Positions 19,785 to 29,177 of a DNA stretch of 64,000 bases are shown in pieces. Under the pieces are notes generated by a model that was not told the DNA's origin, made no database searches, and was given only the letters and a program-made list of their open reading frames with translations. The position numbers and the translations under genes were made by a program. Within the stretch, counting starts at the first letter, position 1. Every line of letters begins with the position of its first letter. Origin of the DNA: Meiothermus sp. (GTDB lineage Bacteria; Deinococcota; Deinococci; Deinococcales; Thermaceae); assembly GCF_026004055.1 (NCBI RefSeq), contig NZ_BPIJ01000001.1:1302001-1366000 (forward strand), given 5' to 3'.

Positions 19785-20737
19785 TATCGCACATAAAACC
19801 TTACGGCCTCCACCGGGGCTCTGGACAGGTCTACCGCCAAACGAAGCTGCTCGTTCCAGCTATAAGCCATCCCCAGTAGCAGCTTGCGCGGCTGTTGCAA
19901 CCAGGCCTGCAGGCGTTCTTCGGGCAGGAATGGGCTGTTCTCGCCCAGATAATTCCACTCGGGGTTCCACCACAAGGATAACTCAAACCGGCCTTGGTTC
20001 AGGGCCTGAAGCCAACCCTCGGTATCGGCCTCGCAGGGACACGGCAAAACAGTGCCCAAAGCCTGCCCCAAAGGGAGCGGGAAGGCAGCCCGAGCCCAAA
20101 AACCCCGATCCAGTTGCCAGAAAATCTCTGCATCCCGGCCTTGCAGACCCAGCCTGGGGTTGAGCCTCAAGGCGGGCTCGAGTTCGCCCAACCCATTGGG
20201 CGTCTGCAACACTTCGACAAAGCTGCCGGCCTGCAAAAGGCCGTAGCGCACCCCGGCAAAAGCCTCTCCACCGGCCAAACCCGCGTGGGGCAGATAGGCC
20301 AGCTCGAGCCTCAGCAAGGGCTCTTGGGCCAGGCGGTAGCGGGCAAACACCCCCCAGCGGCCATCCCGCCCCATCAGGGTCTCGTCCCAGGGGCCGCCGA
20401 GATGGGTGCGTTTACCGTAGGAGAGTTCGAACTCCCCCCAGGTTGCGCTGGCAAAAGCCTCCAACAAGCTCCACTGCATGGTGCCTTCGAACCATGCCCC
20501 CAGCCGAAACCTGTATTCAACCCCCTCCTGCTGGGTGTGCAGGGCCACCAGCCCCCCCAGTGCCCAGGGCGGGGCGTACCCTTGGGCCAGACCAAACTGC
20601 AACCGCCCAGAAGGCTCGAGGCAGATCACCTGTTCCACCGGAGCCGGACAGGTAGCGGTTAGCTGGAACCTCGGCGATTCTTGGGCCTGCGAGAAGGAGG
20701 CCCCAAAGACAATCCCTGCGTAGAGCCAGAAGCGCAT
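19772..20737 (-). CDS. Exported protein of unknown function
   Basis: 321 aa from ATG 20737. An N-terminal signal peptide (MRFWLYAGIVFGASFSQA, cut near QAQ-ES) is clear, so the product is secreted or in the envelope. The rest alternates aromatic and small polar residues (for example FELSYGKRTHLGG, LRLELAYLPHAG, FELSLWWNPEWNY, VRFYVRYQW at the very end). That pattern and an aromatic C-terminus resemble an outer-membrane beta barrel, but I do not recognise a family. An in-frame start at 20782 would put 15 residues before the signal peptide and is unlikely. The gene is convergent with truA and stands alone. Confidence 0.7.
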   Translation of the reverse strand: MRFWLYAGIVFGASFSQAQESPRFQLTATCPAPVEQVICLEPSGRLQFGLAQGYAPPWALGGLVALHTQQEGVEYRFRLGAWFEGTMQWSLLEAFASATWGEFELSYGKRTHLGGPWDETLMGRDGRWGVFARYRLAQEPLLRLELAYLPHAGLAGGEAFAGVRYGLLQAGSFVEVLQTPNGLGELEPALRLNPRLGLQGRDAEIFWQLDRGFWARAAFPLPLGQALGTVLPCPCEADTEGWLQALNQGRFELSLWWNPEWNYLGENSPFLPEERLQAWLQQPRKLLLGMAYSWNEQLRLAVDLSRAPVEAVRFYVRYQWR

Positions 20738-20861
20738 GGCCCTACCATACCGCCCGTTGCCCTGCAAACCCCGGCTAAACAACCCGCCGCCTCTTCCCTA
20801 CCCTACCTAGGATGTCATTTCGGGCGTGCAAACGGATACGTTGGTCCACTCGCAACATACC

Positions 20862-22079
20862 TCAAAGCCGGCTGCGCGGGTCGAGCGCATCCCGCAGGCC
20901 ATCCCCCAGGTAGTTGAAGGCCAGCACGGTGATAAAAATCATGAATCCGGGGGCCAGAGCCAGCCAGGGCGCAGTAAAGATGTACTCCTGGGCCTTGGTC
21001 AGCATATTGCCCCAGGTGGCCACCGGTGGCTGGATGCCAAAGCCCAAAAACGAGAGGGCGGCTTCAGTCAGAATGGCCCCCCCAATGGCAAGGGTAGCGT
21101 TCACAATCAGCGGGGCCAGGGTGTTGGGCACTAAGTGGCGGAACATGATCCGGGCCTCACCGGCCCCCAGGGCCTGCGCGGCGGTGGTGAATTCCTGCTC
21201 GCGCAAGCTCAGCACCGCGCCCCGGATTAGCCGACCGGTTCCAATCCAGCCAAACAGCACAATGATAGTAATGATGATGAAAACCGAGGAGGCCTCGCCA
21301 AACACATTCTGAGCCCACTGACCCACCGCCCCCTGGGTATCGCGCAACAAAGCCGAGAGCACCAGCAGCAGGGGCAGCTCGGGAATGGTCAGCATAAAGT
21401 CCATAAAGCGCGAGATGACCACATCCAGATCCACCTTGCCCTGGCCGAAGAGCCCCCAACCTGCAATAAACACCACCAGGCCCCACACCAAGGCCAATCC
21501 CAACAGCGAGAAGACGTTGTTGAGGGTTAGGGTGCCCGCAAACAGGGACTGGACATTGGCACTCGAGAGCGTCCAGGCCAGGTCGGCCACCAGGAACAGA
21601 AGTCCGTACAAAAGTATCCAGGAAGCCACCCGCCATAGCGCAAACGGCCAAGGGCGCCAGCCTCCCGCTACTTTGGCCAGGGGGCCTACATAAAAACGCA
21701 GCGGCCGTCCCGAGAAGTAGCCCGCTATCACCCCCAGAGTGGTGCCCAAAATGGCCGAAGCAAAAGCGGCCACAAAGCCCACCAAAAGCGATATACGCGC
21801 GCCGTAGATGATGCGCGAGAGCACGTCGCGGCCCAGCTCGTCGGTGCCCAGCCAGTACTCTTTGGTGGGGCCCAGGAAGTAGTAGTCGGCCAGGTTATCG
21901 CCCGTAGGTTGCGCAGTGGGGCTATGAGGCGCAATCCAGGGGGCAAAAATGGCCATCAGTACCAGCGCAATCACAACCACCAGGGAAAACATGGCCGCCT
22001 TGTGTTTACGGAACCGACGCCAAGCCAACGCCCAGGCAGACTGGGATTTTTGAGTAGAAGCAGATGCAACCGCAGCCAT
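20862..22079 (-). CDS. Peptide/nickel-type ABC permease with an extra internal segment
   Basis: 405 aa, of the DppC/OppC family. The N-terminus (KHKAAMFSLVVVIALVLMAIFAPWIAPHSP) and the phrase LGTDELGRDVLSRIIYGARISLLVG are standard. The EAA loop is QALGAGEARIMFRHLVPNTLAPLIV. Between residues about 125 and 225 there is an insertion with two or three additional hydrophobic segments (WRVASWILLYGLLFLVADLAW and NNVFSLLGLALVWGLVVFIAG) that shorter DppC proteins (about 300 aa) lack. It forms the inner-membrane pore with the DppB-like protein encoded 8 nt upstream. No ATPase genes are near. Confidence 0.92.
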   Translation of the reverse strand: MAAVASASTQKSQSAWALAWRRFRKHKAAMFSLVVVIALVLMAIFAPWIAPHSPTAQPTGDNLADYYFLGPTKEYWLGTDELGRDVLSRIIYGARISLLVGFVAAFASAILGTTLGVIAGYFSGRPLRFYVGPLAKVAGGWRPWPFALWRVASWILLYGLLFLVADLAWTLSSANVQSLFAGTLTLNNVFSLLGLALVWGLVVFIAGWGLFGQGKVDLDVVISRFMDFMLTIPELPLLLVLSALLRDTQGAVGQWAQNVFGEASSVFIIITIIVLFGWIGTGRLIRGAVLSLREQEFTTAAQALGAGEARIMFRHLVPNTLAPLIVNATLAIGGAILTEAALSFLGFGIQPPVATWGNMLTKAQEYIFTAPWLALAPGFMIFITVLAFNYLGDGLRDALDPRSRL

Positions 22080-22087
22080 AAAGTCCC

Positions 22088-23098
22088 CTAACTATAGCGA
22101 ATGCGGGGGTCTACCACCGCATACATCAAGTCTGCCACCAGGTTGAACGTAGCCGTGAGCAGGGCCAGAAAAGCCAGCGCTGCCATTGCTACGTTGTAGT
22201 CTTTTTCCACCAGCGAGTCCAGAATAGCCCGGCCCATCCCAGGATAGGAGAAGATGGTCTCGGTAATCACCGCACCTCCAAACACCCCCGGGATCGCCAG
22301 GCCTACCAGCGTCACGATGGGAATTAGGGCATTGCGCAAAGCATGTTTGTATAACACCACGCGCTCGCCCAAGCCCTTGGCTCTAGCGGTACGGACATAG
22401 TCTTGGTTCAAGACCTCGAGCAGACTCGCCCGCATATACCGCGTCCAGGAGGCCATCTGAATGGTCGAAAGGGCCAGCACCGGCAAAACCAGCTTGAAGG
22501 CCCAGTCCCCGATGAACTGGAAGAAGGTAATCTCGCCGCTCAGCACCTGCGACCACTGGAAGTCGGAGATACTTTGGACGGGAAACTTGGGGAACCACGC
22601 AATCTTCTCGGGTAGCCAGACCGCAAACACAAACAAGAGCAAAATGCCCAAAAAGAAAATGGGCATGGAAAACCCCACAAACGAGAAGAAGGTGATCACA
22701 TAGTCGGCCCGGCTATACTGTCGCACCGCCGAGAAGATACCCACCGGAATCGCCACCAACAGCGCCAAGGTCAGGGCCGCCCCTGACAGGATAAGTGTGC
22801 GGGGCAGGCGCTGACCGAAGATGATTTGCCCTGCCGGCGAAGCGTAGGTGCGCGACTGACCAAAGTCGCCTTGCAAGGCCCGCCCCAGCCATTTGAAGTA
22901 GCGCACATAGATGGGCTGATCCAGGCCATAGGCGCGCCGTAGTTGCTCGAGCTGCTCGGCAGTGATGCGGGGGTTTTGCTGGCGCAGCTCGTCCAGCGGA
23001 TCTCCGGGTTGTAGGGCCAACAAAGTAAAAATTACCACAGAGGCTGCAAACAACAGTGGAATCATTTGCAGCAGACGACGAATCGTGTAAGCAAACAC
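22088..23098 (-). CDS. Peptide/nickel-type ABC permease, DppB-like
   Basis: 336 aa. It starts FAYTIRRLLQMIPLLFAASVVIFTLLALQPGDP, the usual first membrane segment of the DppB/OppB family. It has six hydrophobic segments and the EAA loop RTARAKGLGERVVLYKHALRNALIPIVTLVG. The partner permease begins 8 nt after its stop. It is separated from the binding-protein gene upstream by 127 bp containing a strong terminator, so the permease pair has its own promoter or depends on read-through. Confidence 0.94.
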   Translation of the reverse strand: MFAYTIRRLLQMIPLLFAASVVIFTLLALQPGDPLDELRQQNPRITAEQLEQLRRAYGLDQPIYVRYFKWLGRALQGDFGQSRTYASPAGQIIFGQRLPRTLILSGAALTLALLVAIPVGIFSAVRQYSRADYVITFFSFVGFSMPIFFLGILLLFVFAVWLPEKIAWFPKFPVQSISDFQWSQVLSGEITFFQFIGDWAFKLVLPVLALSTIQMASWTRYMRASLLEVLNQDYVRTARAKGLGERVVLYKHALRNALIPIVTLVGLAIPGVFGGAVITETIFSYPGMGRAILDSLVEKDYNVAMAALAFLALLTATFNLVADLMYAVVDPRIRYS

Positions 23099-23148
23099 AG
23101 GCCCATATTACCGCCCCATTGGCTTTTTTGTATCTAGGCCCTGGCATC

Positions 23149-23168
23149 CATCCACCAAAAGGTGGATG
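23149..23168. repeat. GGTGGATG hairpin, copy 1
   Basis: CATCCACC (23149-23156), loop AAAA, GGTGGATG (23161-23168). The same hairpin core, extended to 11 bp and in inverse orientation, recurs at 27274-27299. Confidence 0.65.
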
Positions 23169-23184
23169 TTTCGCCCTCCACAGC

Positions 23185-23212
23185 AAAAACCCCCTCCCAC
23201 GGGAGGGGGTTT
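23185..23212 (-). terminator. Terminator behind the first binding-protein gene
   Basis: A 12-bp perfect stem (AAACCCCCTCCC / GGGAGGGGGTTT) with a T-rich 3' side on the minus strand, about 13 nt after the stop codon at 23226. Confidence 0.88.
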
Positions 23213-23225
23213 GGCGCACAAAAAG

Positions 23226-25073
23226 CTATTTGATGGGTTGGCCGTACTTGGCCTGGTCGTAGACCTTTTGGGCCCCTCTGGACTGCCAGCCGATCAGCCA
23301 GGGCTCGATGGTGGGGTAGGCCGAGTTGGCAAAGGTAGAAGAGACGTAGTTGAGCAAGCCCACCCGGAACACCCGGGCGTCGGACTGGAAGTAGAGGGGG
23401 ATCATGGCCACCTCGTTGGCCCAGATCTCCTGCATGCGGGCAAAAAGCTGCTTGCGGCGGTTTACATCAAACTCTACCACCGCCTGGTTCCTGAGCCGGT
23501 CGTACTCCTCGTTGCACCAGCCGCCAAAGTTCAGGCCCCGGAAGCCGTTATCGCGGGTGGGCACATACACCACCTTGCCCTCGTCGTCGCGGCAGGCCGA
23601 GCGTACCCCATCGTCGGCCTGGCCCATGCTGAAAGCAAAGTGCAGGAAGCCCGTCCAGGTGCCCTCCTGGGCCCTCGAGCGGTACTGCGAGCTCAGAAGC
23701 ACCGCGCTTGGAGCGTTGTTGATCCGTACCGCAATGCCCACCTGACGGTAGTTTTCGGCCACAAACTGCTGGATGCGCTCGCGCACCTGGTTGCCCGCGG
23801 TGGTAGCCCACTCGATCTCGAAGCGCACGGTTCGACCGTCTACAGTCCGTTGCAGGATGCCGTCCGGCCCAGGACGCCAACCCAGCTCGGCCAGCAGCTG
23901 GCGGGCCCGCTCGGGGTTGTAGGGGTACTTGACCACGTTGGGGTTGAACATGGGGTTTTGTGGGGCCACCCAGGTCGGGGCCACCGTGTACAAGCCGTCA
24001 AAGAAGGCCTTGGTGATGCCCTCACGGTTCATGGCATAGATCAGGGCCTGACGGGTCTTGACGTTGTCCAGCATCAGATCCCTCACCTTCTGCACGTTGG
24101 TAAATTGGTTGATCTCCAGGTGCTCGAAGAAGGGGGTGGGCACCGACCAGATCTCGAAGCGGCCCGGTGCGCGGCTGGTGAGCTGCTTGCTACGCCCCTG
24201 GTCAAAGGAGATGGAGACGCTCGAGGCCGCATCAATTCCACCCCCCAGAATAGCCACCAGCAGCGAGTTGGTGTTCTGAATGATGCGGTAGACCACCTTC
24301 TGAACGTACTTGTCCTCTCCTCCAGGGGGCTTGATCCAGAAGCGCGGGTTACGCTGCATTTCGATGGTGCTGCCAGGCACCCAGCGGGTCAGGGTAAAAG
24401 GCCCGGAGTAGACCATACGCCCGCTGTTCAGGTACTGGGGGTTGGAAAACTGGGTAAAGAAGTTGCGGAAGATCTCGGCTTGCCGCGCCGCATCGGGGGC
24501 CTGAGCCGCAGCAGCCTTGGCCCGTTCCCACTCGGCCCGCATGATGTGGTTGGGGGCGTAGTAGACCTGGTTAATGTCCAGGTCGTAGAAGTAGGCCGGT
24601 TCCAGGCTCACGGTAAAGTTGCGGGCATCGCGCACGCGGATGGAGGCCCGCTCGAAGAAGTCCACCGCCGTCGTGGGGACGCCCTTGGTCTTACCCATCT
24701 CGAAGTAGAGGGCTACATCCTCGGTGGTGATGGAGCGCCCATCCGACCAGACCGCATCGGGACGGATGGTGTAGTCGAGCTCCAGGCGCCTTACCCCAGG
24801 CCGCACGTTGGTAAAGCGTACCCGCCCATTCTGCTGGGTGGGTACCTCGGTCACCACCACCGGAATCATATCCAGGTCGCGGTTGGTCTGCACCATAGGG
24901 GCAAACAAAAAGTTCTCGATCTCAAACTTAATGGACTGGTTCGAGATCGCATTGACCACGTCTCCGGCCAGCACCCGCGGCTCCTGGGCTGCGCCAATAA
25001 TCAGGCTGTTGTCCTGGGGGCCGGCCAGGGCCAGTCCGCTTAGCACCATTAGCGCGATCAGTTTGCGTTTCAT
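23226..25073 (-). CDS. Peptide-type ABC transporter substrate-binding protein (paralogue 1)
   Basis: 615 aa. Signal peptide MKRKLIALMVLSGLALA precedes a solute-binding protein of family 5 (DppA/OppA). Typical phrases are NLIRPDAVWSDGR-like DAVWSDGRSITTEDVALYFEMG, the downstream FEHLEINQF, and YPYNPERARQLLAELGW. It captures peptides or related solutes outside the inner membrane for an ABC permease such as the one encoded just downstream. The gene behind it upstream is a clear paralogue with the same domain plan. It ends at a strong terminator. The substrate cannot be predicted. Confidence 0.93.
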   Translation of the reverse strand: MKRKLIALMVLSGLALAGPQDNSLIIGAAQEPRVLAGDVVNAISNQSIKFEIENFLFAPMVQTNRDLDMIPVVVTEVPTQQNGRVRFTNVRPGVRRLELDYTIRPDAVWSDGRSITTEDVALYFEMGKTKGVPTTAVDFFERASIRVRDARNFTVSLEPAYFYDLDINQVYYAPNHIMRAEWERAKAAAAQAPDAARQAEIFRNFFTQFSNPQYLNSGRMVYSGPFTLTRWVPGSTIEMQRNPRFWIKPPGGEDKYVQKVVYRIIQNTNSLLVAILGGGIDAASSVSISFDQGRSKQLTSRAPGRFEIWSVPTPFFEHLEINQFTNVQKVRDLMLDNVKTRQALIYAMNREGITKAFFDGLYTVAPTWVAPQNPMFNPNVVKYPYNPERARQLLAELGWRPGPDGILQRTVDGRTVRFEIEWATTAGNQVRERIQQFVAENYRQVGIAVRINNAPSAVLLSSQYRSRAQEGTWTGFLHFAFSMGQADDGVRSACRDDEGKVVYVPTRDNGFRGLNFGGWCNEEYDRLRNQAVVEFDVNRRKQLFARMQEIWANEVAMIPLYFQSDARVFRVGLLNYVSSTFANSAYPTIEPWLIGWQSRGAQKVYDQAKYGQPIK

Positions 25074-25176
25074 CGCTCCTCCTATAGCCAGGGTTTGGCT
25101 GGGCTTGATTGTATTGTCGAACCTGCAATTTGTGTAGCGCCAATCCGCCTGCCTGGAAGGGTGAAAAGTGCTCTAC

Positions 25177-25210
25177 CATAAAAGAAACCAGGGGAGTGCC
25201 CCCTGGTTTC
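25177..25210 (-). terminator. Terminator behind the second binding-protein gene
   Basis: Minus strand: GAAACCAGGGG, 5-nt loop, CCCCTGGTTTC followed by TTTTAT; 19 nt behind the stop at 25229. Confidence 0.92.
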
Positions 25211-25228
25211 GCAAAGCACCTGCTAAAG

Positions 25229-27103
25229 CTACTTGATGGCAATCCCGCCGGCCTGGGCCTGGTCGTGGCGCTTAACCGCCCCGCGGCTGGCCCAGCCGAT
25301 CTCCCAGGAGTTCCAACCGGGGTAGCCGTTGCCACCGGAGTAGGTCGAGGCTACGTAGTTGACCAGACCGTTGCGCACCACCAGGAAGTTGGAGCGGAAG
25401 CGCAAGGGCAAAGCCGGCAGTTCCTCGGCCCAGATCTCCTGAGCACGGGCAAAGAGCTGCTTGCGGCGGGCTTCGTCGAACTCGAGCACCCCCTGGCTGG
25501 TCAGGCGGTCGAACTCGTCGTTGCGCCAGTTGCCGATGTTCTGCCCGGCGTAGTTGTTCTCCTTGCTGGGAATCAGAACGGCCCCGGTGTTGAGGTTCTT
25601 GTTCTGGAAGAGGCTGCCGTCCTCGGCCAGGCTGCTCACCCAGGCGAACATGAACATCAGCCACTTGCCCTCTTCGGCCCGCTGGATGAAGTCATCGGCG
25701 AAGACCACCGCGCTGGGGGCGTTGGCGGTCTTGACCGCGATGCCCACCTGCTTCCATTGCTCGATGAAGAGCTGCTGGGTGCGCTCACGGACAGCGTTGC
25801 CAGCAGTGGTTACCCACTCGAGCTCAAACCGCACGGTGCGGCCGTCCACGGTGCGCTGCAGGATGCCGTCGGGGCCGGGGCGCCAGCCCACCTGGGCCAG
25901 AAGCTCGCGGGCTTTGGCCGGGTTGTACTCGTACTTTTTGACGTTGGGGTTGAAGAGGGGGTTGGAGGGAGCCACCCAGGTGTGGGAGACCGGCTCGGCC
26001 CCGTCGAAGAAGGCCTGCACCCAGGCCTCGCGGTTGAGGGCGTGGAGCATGGCCTGACGGGTGCGCTTGTCGTCCAAGGTCAGGTCGCGTACCCGCTGCA
26101 CGTTGGTGAACTTGTTGATGTCGATGTGCTCCCAGATGGCCCCCGGCACTGCCCAGATGTCAAAGCGCCCCGGAGCCCGGCTGGTCAGCTGCTTGCTACG
26201 GGCCTGGTCGGCGGAGATACCCACGGTGGAGGTAGCGTCAATACCACCGCCCAGGATGGCCACCAGCAGCGAGTTGGTGTTCTGGATGATGCGGTAGACC
26301 ACCCGCTGCACGTACTTGTCAGCCCCGCCCTGTGGCACGATGGCGTTGAAGTTGGGGTTGCGCACCATCTCAATGGAGCTATTGGAAACCCAGCGCTGCA
26401 CCCGGAAGGGCCCGCTGTAGACCATGCGCCCAGCGTTGATGGCTTGGTTGGAACCAAACTGTTGGAAGAAGTTGCGGTAAAGCTCGTTCAGGCGCTGGGC
26501 GTCGCGATCGGGGTTGAGGGGGGCCGCAGCGGCCTTGACCTTTTCCCACTCGGGGCCCATCTTGTGCACCGGCGCGTAGCCGATGGGTGAGCCGTAGGTG
26601 TCGTAGTAGTAGGCCGGCTCAAAGATCACGGTCATGTTTTGTTTGTCGCGCACCCGCAGGTTCACCCGCTCCCAGTAGTCGGGGTTGATGACGGGCATCC
26701 CCTTGGCCTTACCGACCTCGAAGTAGAAGGCAAAGTCGTCGGTGTCCAGCGGGTCGCCGTCCGACCAACGCAGATTGGGCTTAAGGGTGATATCAATTTC
26801 CAGGCGGCGCTTGCCCCCGCCGATATCGGTCACCCGCAGACGGCGGTTGGCCAGGGTAGGCACCTCGGTCGCCAGCACCGCCTCGTTCTCGGCCCGCAGG
26901 TTCTGCACGATGAGGGGCGCAAAGAGGTAGTTTTCGATCTCGACCTTAATGGACTGGTTCGAGATCACACTCAGAAAGTCGCCCCCCAGCACCCGTGGTT
27001 CTTGGGAAGCTCCCACAACCAGGCTGTTGTCGGCAGGGCCGGCCAGGGCTACACCGGTCACCAACGTTAGACCCAGTGCAACTAGCTTGCTATAACGATT
27101 CAT
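25229..27103 (-). CDS. Peptide-type ABC transporter substrate-binding protein (paralogue 2)
   Basis: 624 aa, a family 5 solute-binding protein like its downstream neighbour: signal peptide (SKLVALGLTLVTGVALA), then ADNSLVVGASQEPRVLGGDF matching NSLIIGAAQEPRVLAGDV of paralogue 1, the RWSDGDPLDTDDFAFYFEVGKAKG motif, and YNPAKARELLAQVGWRPGPDGILQRTVDGRTVRF, which is nearly shared. The two genes have separate promoters and terminators, so they may serve the same permease under different conditions or for different substrates. ATG start with AAAGGAGG upstream; a small hairpin (27117-27135) precedes the SD in the leader. Confidence 0.93.
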   Translation of the reverse strand: MNRYSKLVALGLTLVTGVALAGPADNSLVVGASQEPRVLGGDFLSVISNQSIKVEIENYLFAPLIVQNLRAENEAVLATEVPTLANRRLRVTDIGGGKRRLEIDITLKPNLRWSDGDPLDTDDFAFYFEVGKAKGMPVINPDYWERVNLRVRDKQNMTVIFEPAYYYDTYGSPIGYAPVHKMGPEWEKVKAAAAPLNPDRDAQRLNELYRNFFQQFGSNQAINAGRMVYSGPFRVQRWVSNSSIEMVRNPNFNAIVPQGGADKYVQRVVYRIIQNTNSLLVAILGGGIDATSTVGISADQARSKQLTSRAPGRFDIWAVPGAIWEHIDINKFTNVQRVRDLTLDDKRTRQAMLHALNREAWVQAFFDGAEPVSHTWVAPSNPLFNPNVKKYEYNPAKARELLAQVGWRPGPDGILQRTVDGRTVRFELEWVTTAGNAVRERTQQLFIEQWKQVGIAVKTANAPSAVVFADDFIQRAEEGKWLMFMFAWVSSLAEDGSLFQNKNLNTGAVLIPSKENNYAGQNIGNWRNDEFDRLTSQGVLEFDEARRKQLFARAQEIWAEELPALPLRFRSNFLVVRNGLVNYVASTYSGGNGYPGWNSWEIGWASRGAVKRHDQAQAGGIAIK

Positions 27104-27164
27104 CTAGCCTCCTTTGGGATTCTGCTTGGCAGAATCTTTTTTGCAATGGCGATTTGCCGCTACT

Positions 27165-27192
27165 ATTATAGCCATCCCAACTTTCCCGTCAA
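27165..27192 (-). promoter_or_regulatory. Promoter of the second binding-protein gene
   Basis: Minus strand TTGACG (27187-27192), 16-bp spacer, TATAAT (27165-27170); a near-consensus vegetative promoter giving a leader of about 55 nt. Confidence 0.85.
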
Positions 27193-27273
27193 ACAAGGCG
27201 CAGGTGAGCCCTCCGGGCTTTAGGCTTGAGGCTTTTTTTAGCTACAGGACGCAAAATAGTCCATACAAAGGAA

Positions 27274-27299
27274 ATCCATCCACCTTTTGGTGGATGGAT
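27274..27299. repeat. GGTGGATG hairpin, copy 2, possible terminator of the Fe-S carrier gene
   Basis: ATCCATCCACC (27274-27284), TTTT, GGTGGATGGAT (27289-27299): an 11-bp perfect stem, 22 nt behind the stop of the minus-strand gene at 27322. The T tract on the minus strand is weak (TTTCCTTTG). Confidence 0.65.
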
Positions 27300-27321
27300 T
27301 AACCCGCCTTGTGGGCAGCCT

Positions 27322-27708
27322 TTAGCCGCAGCAGCCGCCGCCTTCGCCGTCGGGCACCTTGGCGCCATCGGTGCGGAAGGAGTGGCCGCAACCACAAGAA
27401 GAGGTGGCGTTGGGGTTGTTGACGCTAAATCCCCCGCCCATCAGGTTCTCGACCCAGTCTACCTGCGAACCGGCCAGCAGCGGCAAAGACATGCGATCTA
27501 CCACCAAGCGCACCCCATGCATCTCCACGCTGGTATCGCCCTCGAGCTCCCGCTCGTCTACCGCCATGCCGTACTGATAGCCGCTACAGCCGCCCGACTT
27601 GATAAAGACCCGGATGGCCGCCCCGGGCTTGTTGTACCGATTCAGAATCTCCTTGGCGCGCTCGGCTGCCAGGGGGGTAATGGAAAGCACCGTCTGTTCC
27701 TGCACCAC
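27322..27708 (-). CDS. erpA: A-type iron-sulfur cluster carrier (IscA/ErpA family)
   Basis: 128 aa. The HesB/IscA fold is shown by [15 protein letters not shown] at the start and the three cluster-binding cysteines: SGGCSGY (about residue 41) and SSCGCGHSF (about 104-106). These proteins hold 2Fe-2S or 4Fe-4S clusters and pass them to apo-enzymes. The C-terminus is extended by about 20 residues ending GEGGGCCG, adding two cysteines that the core family does not need. It is monocistronic by appearance, with no isc or suf genes in view. The exact subgroup (ErpA, IscA, SufA) is not decidable here, so the symbol is tentative. Confidence 0.88.
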   Translation of the reverse strand: MVQEQTVLSITPLAAERAKEILNRYNKPGAAIRVFIKSGGCSGYQYGMAVDERELEGDTSVEMHGVRLVVDRMSLPLLAGSQVDWVENLMGGGFSVNNPNATSSCGCGHSFRTDGAKVPDGEGGGCCG

Positions 27709-28037
27709 AAAAAACCTCCTACCCTAGAGCCTAGCACGGAACCCGAACAGAATCGTAAGCAGGTGCACGCCAGGTAGCCCCACGGACGGGGCCGAGGGTG
27801 CAGAACCGCTTGAGCCGATTATGTGCTGCTCGCTTGATTCTCCCTCGTCCGGGGCCCCCACAGGAACGCGGATCCATGTGCAGGAGCCAAACCAAAACGC
27901 GACGCTTTTTGTGGGATATTGAGCCAAGGGTTTGCAATCGCAACTAAAGATAAAAATCGAATCCAGTCTCACCCCACCCTGGGCTTTATGTTTTCGGCTC
28001 CCCGAAACCTGCCCCCTGTGCCCCTTAGTATGTACCT
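27709..28037. other. Divergent intergenic region
   Basis: About 330 bp between the leftward Fe-S carrier and the rightward peptidase. No gene is recognised. TAGTAT at 28026-28031 ends 6 nt before the peptidase ATG, the spacing of a leaderless promoter. A small GCCCC/GGGGC inverted repeat occurs near 27776-27792. Confidence 0.4.
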
Positions 28038-29177
28038 ATGGACATTGCTAAAGCCCAACAATCCCTACAAGAAGCCCGCATCCCCGGCTGGTTGCTCTAC
28101 AGTTTTCAGGGAAGCAACGTGCTGGCCCTGGAAGCTTTGGGCCTGCAAGGCCGCATGCTCAGCCGCCGCTTTGCGTATCTAATTCCCGCGCAGGGGGAGC
28201 CTGTTTTGATCGTTCATGCCATCGAGAAAACCAGCTTTCCCAACCTGCCAGGCCGATGGGTGGTGTTCTCGAGCTGGGCCCAGTTCACCCAGGCCCTGCA
28301 AACCCACGTGGCCCCGCTGGGGCGCATCGCCATGGAATATCACCCCGGCGGGGGCATTCCCTACCTTTCGCGCATCGATGCCGGCACCCTGGAGCTGCTG
28401 CGCGGGATGGGCCTCGAGGTGGTCTCTTCGGCAGAGATCCTGCTACAGTTCCAGACCTGGACACCTGCCGACCTGGCCGCTCATAAGCGGGCGGCTCAAG
28501 GCATTAGCGCTGCGCTGGAGCACGCCCTGGGCTTTGTGCGGGCCCGGCTCGACCTGCCGCCCAGCGAACTCGAGGTACAGGCCGAAATTAGCAAGGTCTT
28601 CGAAGCCAGGGGTTTGATCTTCGACCACCCCCCCATGGTGGGCTTTGGCCCCAACGCGGCTAACCCCCACCATACCGTGGGGGAAAGTCGGTTGCAGCGA
28701 GGCCAGGTAATGCTCTTAGACTTGTGGTGCAAGGAACCATCTGGCCCCTACGCCGATGTGACCTGGATGGCCGGCTGGGAGGTGCCGGATGAAGTACACC
28801 ACGCCTGGCGGGTAGTGCGAGAGGCAAGGGATACGGCGCTCGAGTTTTGCCGCCAAGCCTATGCCCAGCACCGACAGCCCAGAGGGTTCGAACTCGACCG
28901 CGCCGCCCGCCAGGTCATCGAAAAGGCCGGCCTGGGAGCCTATATTTTGCACCGCACCGGCCACCACCTGGGCTTCAGCGCCACCCACGGCAACGGCACC
29001 CACCTCGACGACCTCGAGACCCACGACACCCGCCCCCTGATTCCCGGCCTGGCCTTCACCATCGAACCCGGGGTCTACCCCGGCCCGTTTGGCATTCGTA
29101 GCGAGATTAATGTGTACCTGCACGTGTCTGGCCCGGAGGTGACGACGGGCCTACAGAGCGAAATGGAGCGGCTGTAA
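28038..29177 (+). CDS. M24-family metallopeptidase (Xaa-Pro dipeptidase/aminopeptidase type)
   Basis: 379 aa with the two-domain creatinase/prolidase layout: an N-terminal domain (1-150) and a pita-bread catalytic domain. Metal ligands are visible: the Asp pair in [18 protein letters not shown], His in [14 protein letters not shown], Glu in [10 protein letters not shown] and Glu in IRSEINVYL. It cleaves, by family, an N-terminal residue from or a dipeptide with Xaa-Pro bonds; the exact substrate is not readable. An N-terminal LLYSFQGSN is usual for this subgroup. The ATG lies 6 nt behind TAGTAT, suggesting a leaderless mRNA. Confidence 0.9.
   Translation: MDIAKAQQSLQEARIPGWLLYSFQGSNVLALEALGLQGRMLSRRFAYLIPAQGEPVLIVHAIEKTSFPNLPGRWVVFSSWAQFTQALQTHVAPLGRIAMEYHPGGGIPYLSRIDAGTLELLRGMGLEVVSSAEILLQFQTWTPADLAAHKRAAQGISAALEHALGFVRARLDLPPSELEVQAEISKVFEARGLIFDHPPMVGFGPNAANPHHTVGESRLQRGQVMLLDLWCKEPSGPYADVTWMAGWEVPDEVHHAWRVVREARDTALEFCRQAYAQHRQPRGFELDRAARQVIEKAGLGAYILHRTGHHLGFSATHGNGTHLDDLETHDTRPLIPGLAFTIEPGVYPGPFGIRSEINVYLHVSGPEVTTGLQSEMERL

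Noticed and set aside
23166-26590. Long open frames on the plus strand opposite the two binding-protein genes (493-625 aa)
   Set aside because: They are antisense to clear family members, contain no recognisable domain and reflect GC-rich codon use on the other strand.
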